From: Prevotella sp902465605 | GTDB taxonomy: Bacteria; Bacteroidota; Bacteroidia; Bacteroidales; Bacteroidaceae | DNA: 12,625 nucleotides | Assembly: GCA_902465605.1 (NCBI GenBank) | Contig: CABQNT010000031.1 | Location: 1-12,625 of the forward strand | Reading direction: 5' to 3' | Shown: positions 1-6,313 of the stretch, piece after piece | Position numbering within the stretch: the first letter of the stretch is position 1 | Layout of the letters: each line of letters opens with the position of its first letter | Made by a program: the position numbers and the translations under genes | Notes under the pieces: generated by a model | What the model was told of the DNA's origin: nothing | Database searches by the model: none | Seen by the model: the letters and a program-made list of their open reading frames with translations, nothing else

Positions 1-172
1 TGCTGAGCCGTAATTGGCTGCAAACCTCCTCGCCAGTGAGGTAAACCTCTCCGCCTAACATCGGACGGGCTGTAGAACAATAACGCTCCAGTTTCTTCAA
101 AGTACCCTCCATCAACTGTGCAAACATCTGCATTTGAGGGTCTTGCTGTGTAATGATTTCTTTCTCTTCCAT
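1..172 (-). CDS. Partial helix-turn-helix DNA-binding protein (excisionase/MerR-like, mobile-element type)
   Basis: Only the first 57 codons are present; the gene runs off the left edge. The start ATG (complement of 170-172) opens MEEKEIITQQ and continues in frame to the edge with no stop. The visible part is an acidic, glutamine-rich N-terminal helix (QMQMFAQLMEGTLKKLE), then GGEVYLTGEEVCSQLRLS. The latter matches the start of the helix-turn-helix in small excisionase-like proteins of Bacteroidetes conjugative elements, where a 'xVCxxLxLSKRTLQ' helix normally follows. It lies 20 nt downstream of another HTH gene (193-462) on the same strand and is probably co-transcribed with it. Such paired HTH genes next to integrases usually act in excision or its control. 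That role is inferred, because the recognition helix itself is outside the window. Confidence 0.75.
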   Translation of the reverse strand, partial: MEEKEIITQQDPQMQMFAQLMEGTLKKLERYCSTARPMLGGEVYLTGEEVCSQLRLS

Positions 173-192
173 AGTTCATTCTGTGTTTGATT

Positions 193-462
193 TCATTCAT
201 TGTTTGCATTCAGTAACTCTGCGATGTCGCTCTCCTTATAATAGCATTTATGCCCAATGATGGAGAAGGGTATTTTACCCGTGTCGCGATAGGATTGCAG
301 GGTGCGTTTGCTGATGCCGAGCCTGCGGCATACGGCTTCATTGTCGAGCCATTCGTCCGTTTCGGGCGGATTGCCGATGAGTTGTTCAATACTGTGGATA
401 AAATCTGCAAATTCGGAGCAGTGCCGCTCCCACGCCTTGCGGTCGATGATAATGAGTTTCAT
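193..462 (-). CDS. Small HTH_17 / excisionase-like DNA-binding protein
   Basis: This is a complete 89-residue protein. After an N-terminal helix (KAWERHCSEFADFIHSIEQL) comes a winged helix-turn-helix of the MerR/excisionase type at about residues 36-85. It reads WLDNEAVCRRLGISKRTLQ, then SYRDTGKIPFSIIGHKCYY and KESDIAELL. The 'VCRRLGISKRTLQSYRDTGKIP' pattern is typical of DNA-binding excisionase-family proteins in Bacteroidetes integrative elements. A -7 box TACTTTTG (complement of 543-550) with TTGC 19 nt upstream would start a transcript about 75 nt before the ATG. The gene precedes the partial HTH gene at the window edge by 20 nt, so the two likely form an operon. The probable role is DNA bending or binding at att sites, or regulation of element functions. 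Family assignment is firm; the exact target cannot be read from sequence. Confidence 0.87.
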   Translation of the reverse strand: MKLIIIDRKAWERHCSEFADFIHSIEQLIGNPPETDEWLDNEAVCRRLGISKRTLQSYRDTGKIPFSIIGHKCYYKESDIAELLNANNE

Positions 463-542
463 TGCCTTGATTTTGTTTTGATTACTTTGTTGTTACTCGG
501 CAAACAAACTGTTATGCAGTCCATTGTCGTACTTATCGAGTG

Positions 543-573
543 CAAAAGTAAACCCTCGGAAGCACCGCTGCAA
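543..573 (-). promoter_or_regulatory. Promoter of the two-HTH-gene operon
   Basis: On the minus strand, TTGC (complement of 570-573) is followed after 19 nt by TACTTTTG (complement of 543-550). This fits the Bacteroidetes sigma-ABfr pattern TTTG-N19-TAnnTTTG with one deviation in the -33. It points at the HTH gene whose ATG is at 462, leaving a leader of about 75 nt. Confidence 0.55.
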
Positions 574-680
574 GAAATGAGGAAAAGCAGGGAAATAGAG
601 AGAAAACAAGAGAAAAGACCAAAGGAGATCCATCTGTGTTATTGCGGTAATGAGATGAGGTGTCGGCTCGTTCCTTTTAT

Positions 681-848
681 TATTTTGTTGTTTTATCGAT
701 AATTCGATAGTTCGACAAATCGAGATGTCGAAGTGTCGATAGATAGTTTTATCGATAGATTATTTTGACGATATATAGTTTTGACAACAGATAGTCATGA
801 CAACAGATAGTCATGACAATAAATTGTACAAACAACAGATAGTCCGTA
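681..848. repeat. Degenerate octamer-phased tandem repeat array
   Basis: Read in blocks of 8 nt from position 697, the sequence gives CGATAATT, CGATAGTT, CGACAAAT, CGAGATGT, CGAAGTGT, CGATAGAT, AGTTTTAT, CGATAGAT, TATTTTGA, CGATATAT, AGTTTTGA. Two exact 16-nt copies follow (CAACAGATAGTCATGA at 785 and 801), then CAATAAAT, TGTACAAA, CAACAGAT, AGTCCGTA. The C[G/A]A trinucleotide falls at 697, 705, 713, 721, 729, 737, 753, 769, 785, 801, 817 and 833, always in the same 8-nt phase. The blocks at 681 (TATTTTGT) and 689 (TGTTTTAT) extend the pattern leftward. From 737 the array runs as 16-nt double units. It lies upstream of the HTH operon promoter. The stretch 574-680 before it holds no gene or structure I can support. 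The array could be an iteron-like protein-binding array or a decayed minisatellite; its function is unknown. Confidence 0.75.
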
Positions 849-938
849 TTATCGTCAGTCCTATCTATTGTTGGCTGTTACGCCTTGCGTCCAAAGAGCC
901 TGAGTATGCCGTATTCTTGTCGTGCCTATACTCTCTTA

Positions 939-1084
939 CGGCAGCCCTGCCCTGCAAGGTTGGGAGAGATGAATACGACCGCACGAATATTGAAAATGGC
1001 AATACCAACTTGAAAAGAAAAATCCTGCGGTGGAGATTCTTCTCTCCATCCACAGGACTTGACCTTGTCAGGGCTGGGCTGCCG
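939..1084. repeat. Large imperfect inverted repeat enclosing a second hairpin
   Basis: The left arm 939-960 (CGGCAGCCCTGCCCTG then CAAGGT) pairs with the right arm 1062-1084 (ACCTTG then TCAGGGCTGGGCTGCCG). There is one mismatch and one single-base bulge over about 22 bp. Inside the 101-nt interior, 1023-1036 (TCCTGCGGTGGAGA) pairs with 1043-1057 (TCTCCATCCACAGGA) around a 6-nt loop, with one mismatch and one bulged T. The arms are GC-rich, unlike the AT-rich flanks. The element sits downstream of the DUF1896 gene, so an RNA from that operon would fold into it. It could be a structured ncRNA, an attenuator, or a DNA recombination/transfer site. A 77-codon minus-strand reading frame (865-1098) crosses it, but the nested pairing argues that structure is the conserved property. 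Confidence 0.65.
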
Positions 1085-1095
1085 TTGTACCTTTG
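1065..1095 (+). promoter_or_regulatory. Near-consensus promoter pointing toward (antisense to) the DUF1896/integrase operon
   Basis: TTGT (1065-1068) is separated by exactly 19 nt from TACCTTTG (1088-1095), a near-perfect Bacteroidetes -33/-7 pair. The -33 lies inside the right arm of the 939-1084 inverted repeat. No + strand gene follows: a transcript would start near 1101 and enter the DUF1896 gene from its 3' end. A small inverted repeat CATAAG-N5-CTTATG follows at 1125-1141. Antisense RNA is the simplest reading. Alternatively, GTACCTTTGC (1087-1096) may be recognised as a recombination core. Confidence 0.5.
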
Positions 1096-1166
1096 CACGA
1101 TAAGAAACGGCTTCAGCGGCTTTGCATAAGTGTGGCTTATGAAGTGTACGAAGAAAAATATTGGGA

Positions 1167-1640
1167 TTATCCGCCCTTCTGACCGATTATTGGCAAATGA
1201 TTGCTCTTGGTGAGCAGCACTATTGTGCCTGTGAGTTCGGTGTAAAGACGGTCGTATTGTTCGCTTGCGGCAAATGTGTCCGTCAAACCGAACTTGTCGA
1301 ATGTGGCTTGCACAGCCTTATTCGACAACAGTATGGGTGCGAGTCTTTCGGGAAGCGGTGCAGGCAGTTCCCTTTCAAACTCGTTTTCCAATACAGATAC
1401 AAGCGTGTCATACTTGGAAAAGTGCAAGCCTTGATACAAAACCTCGCTTGCCATGCTTTTCGCTTCGGGGTGCGTGAAACCTTGCGCCACGGCATCGCAG
1501 TAAGCTGTGAGAGCCATATCTGCCCGTGCGGTGATAAACTCCTTATCTTTCAATCTCTCAGGGTGATGCTCACCCATATAACTTCTTAATTTCAATCGAA
1601 AATAGGAAAGTTCCAGCTTTTTGTTCTCTTTCATAATCAT
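1167..1640 (-). CDS. DUF1896 domain protein
   Basis: This 157-residue protein is recognisable as DUF1896, a family of unknown function found mostly in Bacteroidetes conjugative and mobilizable elements. Diagnostic stretches are LSYFRLKLRSYMGEHHPE, FITARADMALTAYCDAVAQG, SMASEVLYQGLHFSKYD and TELTGTIVLLTKSNHLP. They span nearly the whole protein, so it is full length. It is soluble and mostly helical, with no signal peptide or membrane segment. Two in-frame starts exist six bases apart (1640 and 1634); the second (MKENKK) may be the real one. It lies 46 nt downstream of the second integrase on the same strand and probably belongs to that operon. A role in element maintenance or control is only inferred from this constant company. 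A + strand promoter at 1065-1095 would make RNA antisense to it. Confidence 0.85.
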   Translation of the reverse strand: MIMKENKKLELSYFRLKLRSYMGEHHPERLKDKEFITARADMALTAYCDAVAQGFTHPEAKSMASEVLYQGLHFSKYDTLVSVLENEFERELPAPLPERLAPILLSNKAVQATFDKFGLTDTFAASEQYDRLYTELTGTIVLLTKSNHLPIIGQKGG

Positions 1641-1686
1641 TTGGTTTTCAATCGTGAATAATAAATGTTTGGTAATTACTTCCTTT

Positions 1687-2955
1687 TTATGCGTGTTGCA
1701 ATGGCACGTTCTGCCGTGCTATCGACTCACAATAACCTTCAAATACAGTATGCTCCCTGTCTGTGAGTGCAGTCATATCCTCCTGTATCTTATGGTCGGT
1801 TATCTTTCCGTAGATTTGTGTCGTACCGATATTGCTGTGTCCGAGCATCTTGCTGAGCGTTTCCATAGAGATACCATTGGAAAGGCAAATCGTGGTTGAG
1901 AATGTGTGCCGAGCCATGTGAAAGGTCAAGCCCTTCTCTATCTGGCATATCTGCCCGATGTTCACACACGCAAAGGATGCTTTCCTTATTGTAAGATTGG
2001 GGAATATCAAGTCATCCGCTTTCTTGTCCTTTATATAGAGCGAAAGGATTTGTTTGGCAATGGGCAGAAGTGGGATAATCGCTTCCACATTGGTTTTCTG
2101 CCTTTTGATTCGGATTTCCTCCGTGCCGTCAGCATTATGGGTGATATGCTTCGGTTTGAGCCGTTGCATATCCACACGAGCCAAACCGGTGAAGGCGCAG
2201 AAAATGAAGAGTTGCCTTGCTCGCTCGAACTGTTTGTCAATGATGGGCGTTTGCAGGACCCTCTGCAATTCCTCCGTAGTGAGATACCTGCGTGTTCGGT
2301 GTGGTAGTTCCGCCTTGTAGTCCGCAAACGGATCGATGCGGATATATTTCTTCTGCTGGCCGATGCCGATGAGTTTCCTAAGGAAGATGACCGCTACCTG
2401 AATAGTGGCAAGAGAAAGATTGCGCTCTGATTTAAGGTAGAAGTCCAGCCCCTCGATAAAACCATAGTCCAACAGAGAGTAGCGGATATCCTCCAGCCCT
2501 AAGCGTTCACGCAGATAGGACTTAATGAGCTGCGCTGCATAGATGTAATTAGCAAAGGTAGGCTTGGCAATCGTCAGTCCTACGCATGGACGCTTTTCCT
2601 CAATAAATAGTCGGGCTTCCTCCAAAAGAAAGCCTTTGGGATTGTCCTCTTCCATGAGTTCACGTTTCAACAACTCGGCAGTGATATAGCCACGTTGCCA
2701 AACTAATTCTTGGTATTTGCCTTTGGCTTGTTCCTCTTTGGTTTGCAAGTAGCGGTTGATTTCCTTTGTTTCTTCACCTGTTCCCTTGCACCGTCCCTTA
2801 TGGCTGTCCCAAAGTTCAGGAGCAATCTCCTTGCCCGTGCTGTATTGTACTTGTTCTCCGTCTATGGTGATGCGCCCCATAATCGGGCAGCTGCCGTTCT
2901 TTTTCTCTTTGGAGCGGTTGATATAAAAGAGTGTCTTGAATGTACTTCGTGCCAT
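1687..2955 (-). CDS. Tyrosine recombinase / integrase (second of tandem pair)
   Basis: This 422-residue site-specific recombinase would cut and rejoin element ends and target. An N-terminal arm-type DNA-binding domain (about 1-90, with STGKEIAPELWD) is followed by a SAM-like core-binding domain (about 110-210) and a catalytic domain (about 225-400). Catalytic residues visible are Lys287, His346 and Arg349 in HMARHTF, His373 in MLGHSN, and the nucleophile Tyr382 in TTQIYGK. At the first-arginine position the sequence reads FTGLARVD: Ala259 occupies the usual slot, with Arg260 displaced by one. This is like IntDOT of CTnDOT, which has Ser there. The gene starts 4 nt after the stop of the upstream integrase, so translation is probably coupled. 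A short tail after Tyr382 (about 40 residues) is normal. It is intact, with no frameshift, and the integrase assignment is secure. Confidence 0.95.
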   Translation of the reverse strand: MARSTFKTLFYINRSKEKKNGSCPIMGRITIDGEQVQYSTGKEIAPELWDSHKGRCKGTGEETKEINRYLQTKEEQAKGKYQELVWQRGYITAELLKRELMEEDNPKGFLLEEARLFIEEKRPCVGLTIAKPTFANYIYAAQLIKSYLRERLGLEDIRYSLLDYGFIEGLDFYLKSERNLSLATIQVAVIFLRKLIGIGQQKKYIRIDPFADYKAELPHRTRRYLTTEELQRVLQTPIIDKQFERARQLFIFCAFTGLARVDMQRLKPKHITHNADGTEEIRIKRQKTNVEAIIPLLPIAKQILSLYIKDKKADDLIFPNLTIRKASFACVNIGQICQIEKGLTFHMARHTFSTTICLSNGISMETLSKMLGHSNIGTTQIYGKITDHKIQEDMTALTDREHTVFEGYCESIARQNVPLQHA

Positions 2956-2959
2956 AATG

Positions 2960-4180
2960 TCAAAGTTTTAAGGTGAATGTATCTTGTATTCGCTGCTGTA
3001 TCGCTTGCATATCCCGATGGATTCTTTCGGAGGAAACCGCTGCATATACCTGTGTTGTTCTCAGGTTGGTGTGTCCGAGCATACGGCTCACCGTTTCGAT
3101 AGGAACGCCTGCCGAGAGCGTGATAAGCGAAGCAAAGGTATGGCGAGCCATGTGGAAGGTTAGCGGAGTTTCCATGCCGATGTTTCGTTGTATGTAGTGC
3201 ATACCATTGAGGACAATGTCGGTGGTCGGCACGTCAAAGACAAAGCCTGCCCTTATCCCTCTATAACGATTCATGATAGTCAGCGCAGGGGGAAGCACCT
3301 GTACACGATACGGGGTCTTGGTCTTCATGCGTCTGCCCTTGATGCAGAGTTTGCCTTCTTCCAAGACAATGTTTTCCTCTCTCAGATTGCGGACATCGGA
3401 GATGGCAAGCCCTGAAAAGCAAGAAAAGACGAACAAATCACGGACAAAACGATAGTTCTCCCATTCAATCTCCAAGTTGATGATGCGCTCAAGTTCTTCC
3501 TGCGTAATGCTTCTCGGTTCACCCTTTGGTCGCTCGTAACTGTAGCCCAAGAACGGATAGAAGTCCAGCACACCTTTCTTCACCGCCATGCGGACGATGG
3601 TCTGCAAAGTAGACAAGGTACTCGATATGCTACTGCGTTTCAGCTTTCGGTCAATGGTGAGATAATACTCGAAGCCCTCGATAAATGCTTTGTCCAGCTG
3701 TGAGAGTGGAATATCACTTACCTTGTGCTTCTTCCGCACATACTCACGGAGCAGGGAGAGTTGGTAGGTACGGAGTTTGAACGTCTTTAAGGCTCGATCG
3801 ATGCCTATGCGCTCCTTAGTCTGTGTGAGATACTCCCCGAAACTCTCCAAGAGCAGGGCTTGGCGGTGGACTTGCCCCTGATAGGCATCCCTCACGTCTG
3901 TGGCGGTAAAAGTTTCTTCCCTTTCATAGAGTTCGTGAAAGCGTGCGTGGATGAGTGCGGTGCATTCACCGAGTTTCTGATTGACGGACACCGCCATTGC
4001 ACTCTTTCCAATGAGCCGTTGCTTACGGCTGTCCCAAAGAGCGAGCGGAGTCTTACACTTGGTGGAGAAGCCCGAATGGGTTCTGCCAACGGAGATGCGC
4101 CCGATGACAGGCACAAGTCCTTTCTTGTCGGTTCGTTTCGCCTGAACGAAGAACGATACTTTGAGTTTGTTTTCCTTCAT
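2960..4180 (-). CDS. Tyrosine recombinase / integrase (first of tandem pair)
   Basis: With the start at 4180 (MKENKLKVSFF) the protein is 406 residues, the usual size for Bacteroidetes ICE integrases. An in-frame ATG at 4303 would add 41 residues of non-homologous sequence and lies upstream of the likely promoter (-7 at 4215-4222), so I rejected it. Domains are an arm-binding N-terminus (1 to ~95, GFSTKCKTPLALWDS), a SAM-like core-binding domain (~105-215) and a catalytic domain (~222-395). Catalytic residues are Lys286 or Lys288, His343 and Arg346 (HMARHTF), His370 (MLGHTN) and Tyr379 (TTQVYAA). The first arginine is absent: FSGLAISD has Ala259-Ile260. It is only distantly similar to its tandem partner, so this is not a recent duplication. 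The pair may act together or on different att sites. Confidence 0.95.
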   Translation of the reverse strand: MKENKLKVSFFVQAKRTDKKGLVPVIGRISVGRTHSGFSTKCKTPLALWDSRKQRLIGKSAMAVSVNQKLGECTALIHARFHELYEREETFTATDVRDAYQGQVHRQALLLESFGEYLTQTKERIGIDRALKTFKLRTYQLSLLREYVRKKHKVSDIPLSQLDKAFIEGFEYYLTIDRKLKRSSISSTLSTLQTIVRMAVKKGVLDFYPFLGYSYERPKGEPRSITQEELERIINLEIEWENYRFVRDLFVFSCFSGLAISDVRNLREENIVLEEGKLCIKGRRMKTKTPYRVQVLPPALTIMNRYRGIRAGFVFDVPTTDIVLNGMHYIQRNIGMETPLTFHMARHTFASLITLSAGVPIETVSRMLGHTNLRTTQVYAAVSSERIHRDMQAIQQRIQDTFTLKL

Positions 4181-4213
4181 TTTTCTGTCGTTTTTTCTAA
4201 ATTTCCTTTGTTT

Positions 4214-4223
4214 GCAAAGGTAC
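4214..4223 (-). other. Candidate CTnDOT-type attachment core at the element end
   Basis: The minus strand reads GTACCTTTGC, an exact match to GTANNTTTGC, the 10-bp core beside which CTnDOT inserts. In that family the core borders the integrase end of the integrated element. Here it lies 34 nt upstream of the integrase ATG with the chromosome side outward, which is the expected geometry. The same bases form the -7 box, so the match may only reflect a promoter. The other element end is outside the window, so a matching copy cannot be checked. Confidence 0.3.
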
Positions 4224-4243
4224 AGATGAACAAGTATTCCCAA
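4215..4243 (-). promoter_or_regulatory. Promoter of the integrase operon
   Basis: On the minus strand, TTGG (complement of 4240-4243) precedes TACCTTTG (complement of 4215-4222) with a 17-nt spacer, slightly short. The -7 is a perfect TAnnTTTG. Transcription would start near 4208, about 28 nt before the ATG at 4180, which supports that start. Confidence 0.55.
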
Positions 4244-4304
4244 GCGATGCAGAAAAATGAAAGATGATGAATAAAAACCTATGACACAATTGTTTACATT
4301 CAAT

Positions 4305-4351
4305 TCGTAACCCCTTTTTGCTTTTTCACGGGTGGGTTACGATTTGGTAAC
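4305..4351. repeat. Clustered GTTAC/GTAAC inverted repeats near the element junction
   Basis: TCGTAACCC (4305-4313) is a perfect 9-bp inverted match to GGGTTACGA (4334-4342). A second dyad, GTTAC-N6-GTAAC, spans 4336-4351 and shares the middle arm. Another GTTAC occurs at 4430. Four such motifs in about 130 bp beside an integrase gene suggest arm-type recombinase or accessory-factor binding sites. That interpretation is an inference from position. Confidence 0.45.
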
Positions 4352-4854
4352 GGAACTCCTGCCGTTTGATGCTCGTTTTCGCTTACCCTTAAAATAGTAA
4401 GAAAATGCTAAATGATACTATTTCAAATAGTTACATTCCTTGCGTTTCCCCCTATTTCCCTTAATTCTTAATGATTGATTATGCGGTTAAAAGCATGCTT
4501 TAATCGTGCAAAAACACGAAATACAAGGTCAAAGATTGGACTTGAAACGCTTAACGTATTGAGCAATAGAGAGATATGGTGATTGTGTGTATTTTTAAAA
4601 TTTACGAGAACTCTGAGGCATGGTGGCAAATAAGCGAAATATAACGAGGTGTTTGTCAAGATAAATGATAGACTCTTTTCATGCGAAGTCATCCGCTGAA
4701 ATACCTCTAGATATGGCCAGTAGGCCACGCACATACCTGTTATATTTGTTGTAGATCTTTTCTCTTCGAAAGGTCATGTTAGTTTCATGACATCAAGCCG
4801 CACACGTCTGCATTTTTTTCTATTTACTTTCAAGCAGAATATACTACAAAAATG
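4352..4854. other. Gene-poor AT-rich spacer between element and ROK gene
   Basis: I see no convincing gene here. It holds a 15-nt hyphenated palindrome ACTATTTCAAATAGT (4417-4431), a 12-bp palindrome AAAGCATGCTTT (4490-4501), and a small hairpin TGGCC-AGTA-GGCCA (4714-4727). There is also a dyad TCATG-N7-CATGA (4774-4790) that could be an operator for the downstream regulator, and a TATATTTG box at 4741-4748 without a good -33. An 88-codon minus-strand frame (4468-4734) is rich in Leu, Phe and Ser, matches nothing I recognise, and is probably not a gene. The element/chromosome boundary may lie within this stretch. Confidence 0.5.
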
Positions 4855-4886
4855 TTTTAAGTTTTCGATTTTAATTTGTATCTTTG
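4855..4886 (+). promoter_or_regulatory. Promoter of the ROK-family gene
   Basis: TATCTTTG (4879-4886) is a perfect -7 element. TTTT (4855-4858), 20 nt upstream, is a weak -33. The predicted leader to the ATG at 4960 is about 65 nt. The bases 4878-4887 also read GTATCTTTGC, another match to GTANNTTTGC, illustrating how promoter and CTnDOT-type core overlap. Confidence 0.6.
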
Positions 4887-4959
4887 CCTTATAAAGTGCT
4901 TTGATTTGAAACTCAACACATCTTTGCTGTCATTTATATAGGTTAAATCAACATCAAAA

Positions 4960-6162
4960 ATGAAGACCATACTAAAATTAGAATACTTGCACCGAAAGCC
5001 TGACAATTATAAAACAATTCTCAAGTATCTGATGCTGCATGATGGCTGTACGATACCGGAAATCTCGAAACATATAGGTATCAGCGTTCCAACGACGACA
5101 AAAATCATCACAGACCTGATGAGCAAGGGGTTTGTGGCTTCAAAAGGAAAACGTGATCAGACGCACGGTAGGCTTCCTACGGTTTATGGTCTGTCTACCG
5201 ATTCTGGCTATTTTTTAGGCATCGACCCCAGTTATAACTCTTTAGCTATGGCTCTTTGTGATTTCAGTGGAAACATTGTCTTTGAGAAAAATAAGATTCC
5301 ATTTCAATTAGAAAATACACAGCAATGCCTTGACACTTTGCTCAATCTTGTCAATGAATATATTGGCTCTCTTGACATACAAAAGGAATCTATCTTGCAT
5401 GCTTCTATGAACGTGTCGGGCAGAGTGAATCCGTTCACCGGCGTTAGTCACAGTATATTCGATTTCTTGGATCAGCCTTTAGCCAAGTATATTTCAGATC
5501 ACATTGGCATTCCAACGTGCATTGAGAATGATACCAGAGCCATGACTTTTGGCGAATATTTGGTAGGTTGCTGCAAAAGTGCCAAGAATGTGCTGTTTGT
5601 CAATGCGAGTTGGGGCATAGCCATCGGCATTATTGTAGGTGGCAAAATATATTATGGGAAATCAGGCTTCTCGGGTGAGTTCGGTCATGTGAAAGCTTAT
5701 GATAATGAAGTGTTGTGTCGCTGTGGGAAGAAAGGCTGCCTGGAGACAGAGGTTTCCGGCATGGCTCTGCTGCGCGAAACGGTGAAAAACGTGTTGAAGG
5801 GCAAGCGTTCCATCCTTTCAGACAAAGTGCTCAAAGAGAATAAAGAACTCACACTATCAGATGTTCTGTACGCAATTCAGAAGGAGGACACGCTGTGTAT
5901 CGAAACTTTGCAGAAGATAGCAGACCAGTTAGGGCGCAATTTGGCAGGCATGATCAACATCTTCAACCCGGATATGCTCATCATCGGTGGCGACTTGTCG
6001 CAGACCGGAGATTACATTACACAGCCGGTTCAGATGGCTATCAAGAAATATTCACTGAACATCGTTAATGAAGATTCGGAAGTTGTAACCTCAATATTGC
6101 GCGAGAGAGCAGGCGTCGTAGGTGCTTGCATGGTCGCCAGGTATCAAGTTGTTAGAGATTAA
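4960..6162 (+). CDS. ROK-family transcriptional regulator (NagC/Mlc/XylR type)
   Basis: This 400-residue protein has an N-terminal winged helix-turn-helix (about 17-75: TIPEISKHIGISVPTTTKII, then GRLPTVYGL) fused to a ROK sugar-kinase-like domain (about 82-395). The ROK zinc site is intact: His243 in GEFGH, and Cys253, Cys255 and Cys260 in CRCGKKGCLE. The sugar-binding residues Asn190, Asp191, Glu240 and His243 are also present (ENDTRA). The first phosphate loop is degenerate: LGIDPSYNS replaces the DxGGT-like sequence of kinases. This fits a sugar- or sugar-phosphate-sensing repressor rather than an active kinase. The ligand cannot be told; no sugar-catabolic gene is adjacent. It stands alone, 150 nt before an unrelated ATPase gene, with a perfect -7 box about 75 nt upstream. 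It is the first chromosomal gene beyond the mobile element. Confidence 0.9.
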   Translation: MKTILKLEYLHRKPDNYKTILKYLMLHDGCTIPEISKHIGISVPTTTKIITDLMSKGFVASKGKRDQTHGRLPTVYGLSTDSGYFLGIDPSYNSLAMALCDFSGNIVFEKNKIPFQLENTQQCLDTLLNLVNEYIGSLDIQKESILHASMNVSGRVNPFTGVSHSIFDFLDQPLAKYISDHIGIPTCIENDTRAMTFGEYLVGCCKSAKNVLFVNASWGIAIGIIVGGKIYYGKSGFSGEFGHVKAYDNEVLCRCGKKGCLETEVSGMALLRETVKNVLKGKRSILSDKVLKENKELTLSDVLYAIQKEDTLCIETLQKIADQLGRNLAGMINIFNPDMLIIGGDLSQTGDYITQPVQMAIKKYSLNIVNEDSEVVTSILRERAGVVGACMVARYQVVRD

Positions 6163-6215
6163 TGCGCTTGATGGATGCCTCTTCATCATCTGAATCATCC
6201 ACATAATGGTTCTGA

Positions 6216-6231
6216 AATCACGTTAGTGATT
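6216..6231 (+). terminator. Small hairpin after the ROK gene
   Basis: AATCAC-GTTA-GTGATT forms a perfect 6-bp stem with a 4-nt loop, 54 nt after the ROK stop. Only a short T stretch follows (6240-6243), so it is a weak terminator or an operator. A poor promoter candidate, TTCG (6234-6237)-N19-TATCTTTC (6257-6264), lies just downstream and could serve the ATPase gene. Confidence 0.3.
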
Positions 6232-6313
6232 CGTTCGTGTTTTGAGTGTTTCCATCTATCTTTCAAATAAAAAGTGAACTCTTTACCCGGAATAATTTTA
6301 TCAGTAACACATC

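Noticed and set aside
250..702. 150-codon + strand frame
   Set aside because: Its first half is antisense to the clear HTH gene at 193-462 and the rest is low-quality sequence over the promoter region.
681..848. CRISPR array
   Set aside because: Units are 8/16 nt with no unique spacers of 30 nt or more and no cas genes.
961..1061. Phase-variable promoter inverton
   Set aside because: The arms are imperfect, the interior has no TAnnTTTG box, and the -7 of the nearby promoter lies outside the repeat, so flipping the interior would not switch it.
865..1098. 77-codon minus-strand reading frame
   Set aside because: It lies on top of the nested inverted repeat, has no recognisable domain, and is basic and serine-rich as expected from structured GC-rich DNA. 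Base pairing explains the sequence better.
797..1129. 110-codon + strand frame
   Set aside because: It begins inside the octamer array and runs through the inverted repeat; no promoter or protein-like features.
4181..4303. Upstream start giving a 447-residue integrase
   Set aside because: The extension is not integrase-like and lies upstream of the likely transcription start; the ATG at 4180 gives the family's normal length.
4468..4734. 88-codon minus-strand frame
   Set aside because: No domain, no promoter oriented toward it, and composition expected from AT-rich DNA; kept only as a note in the spacer entry.
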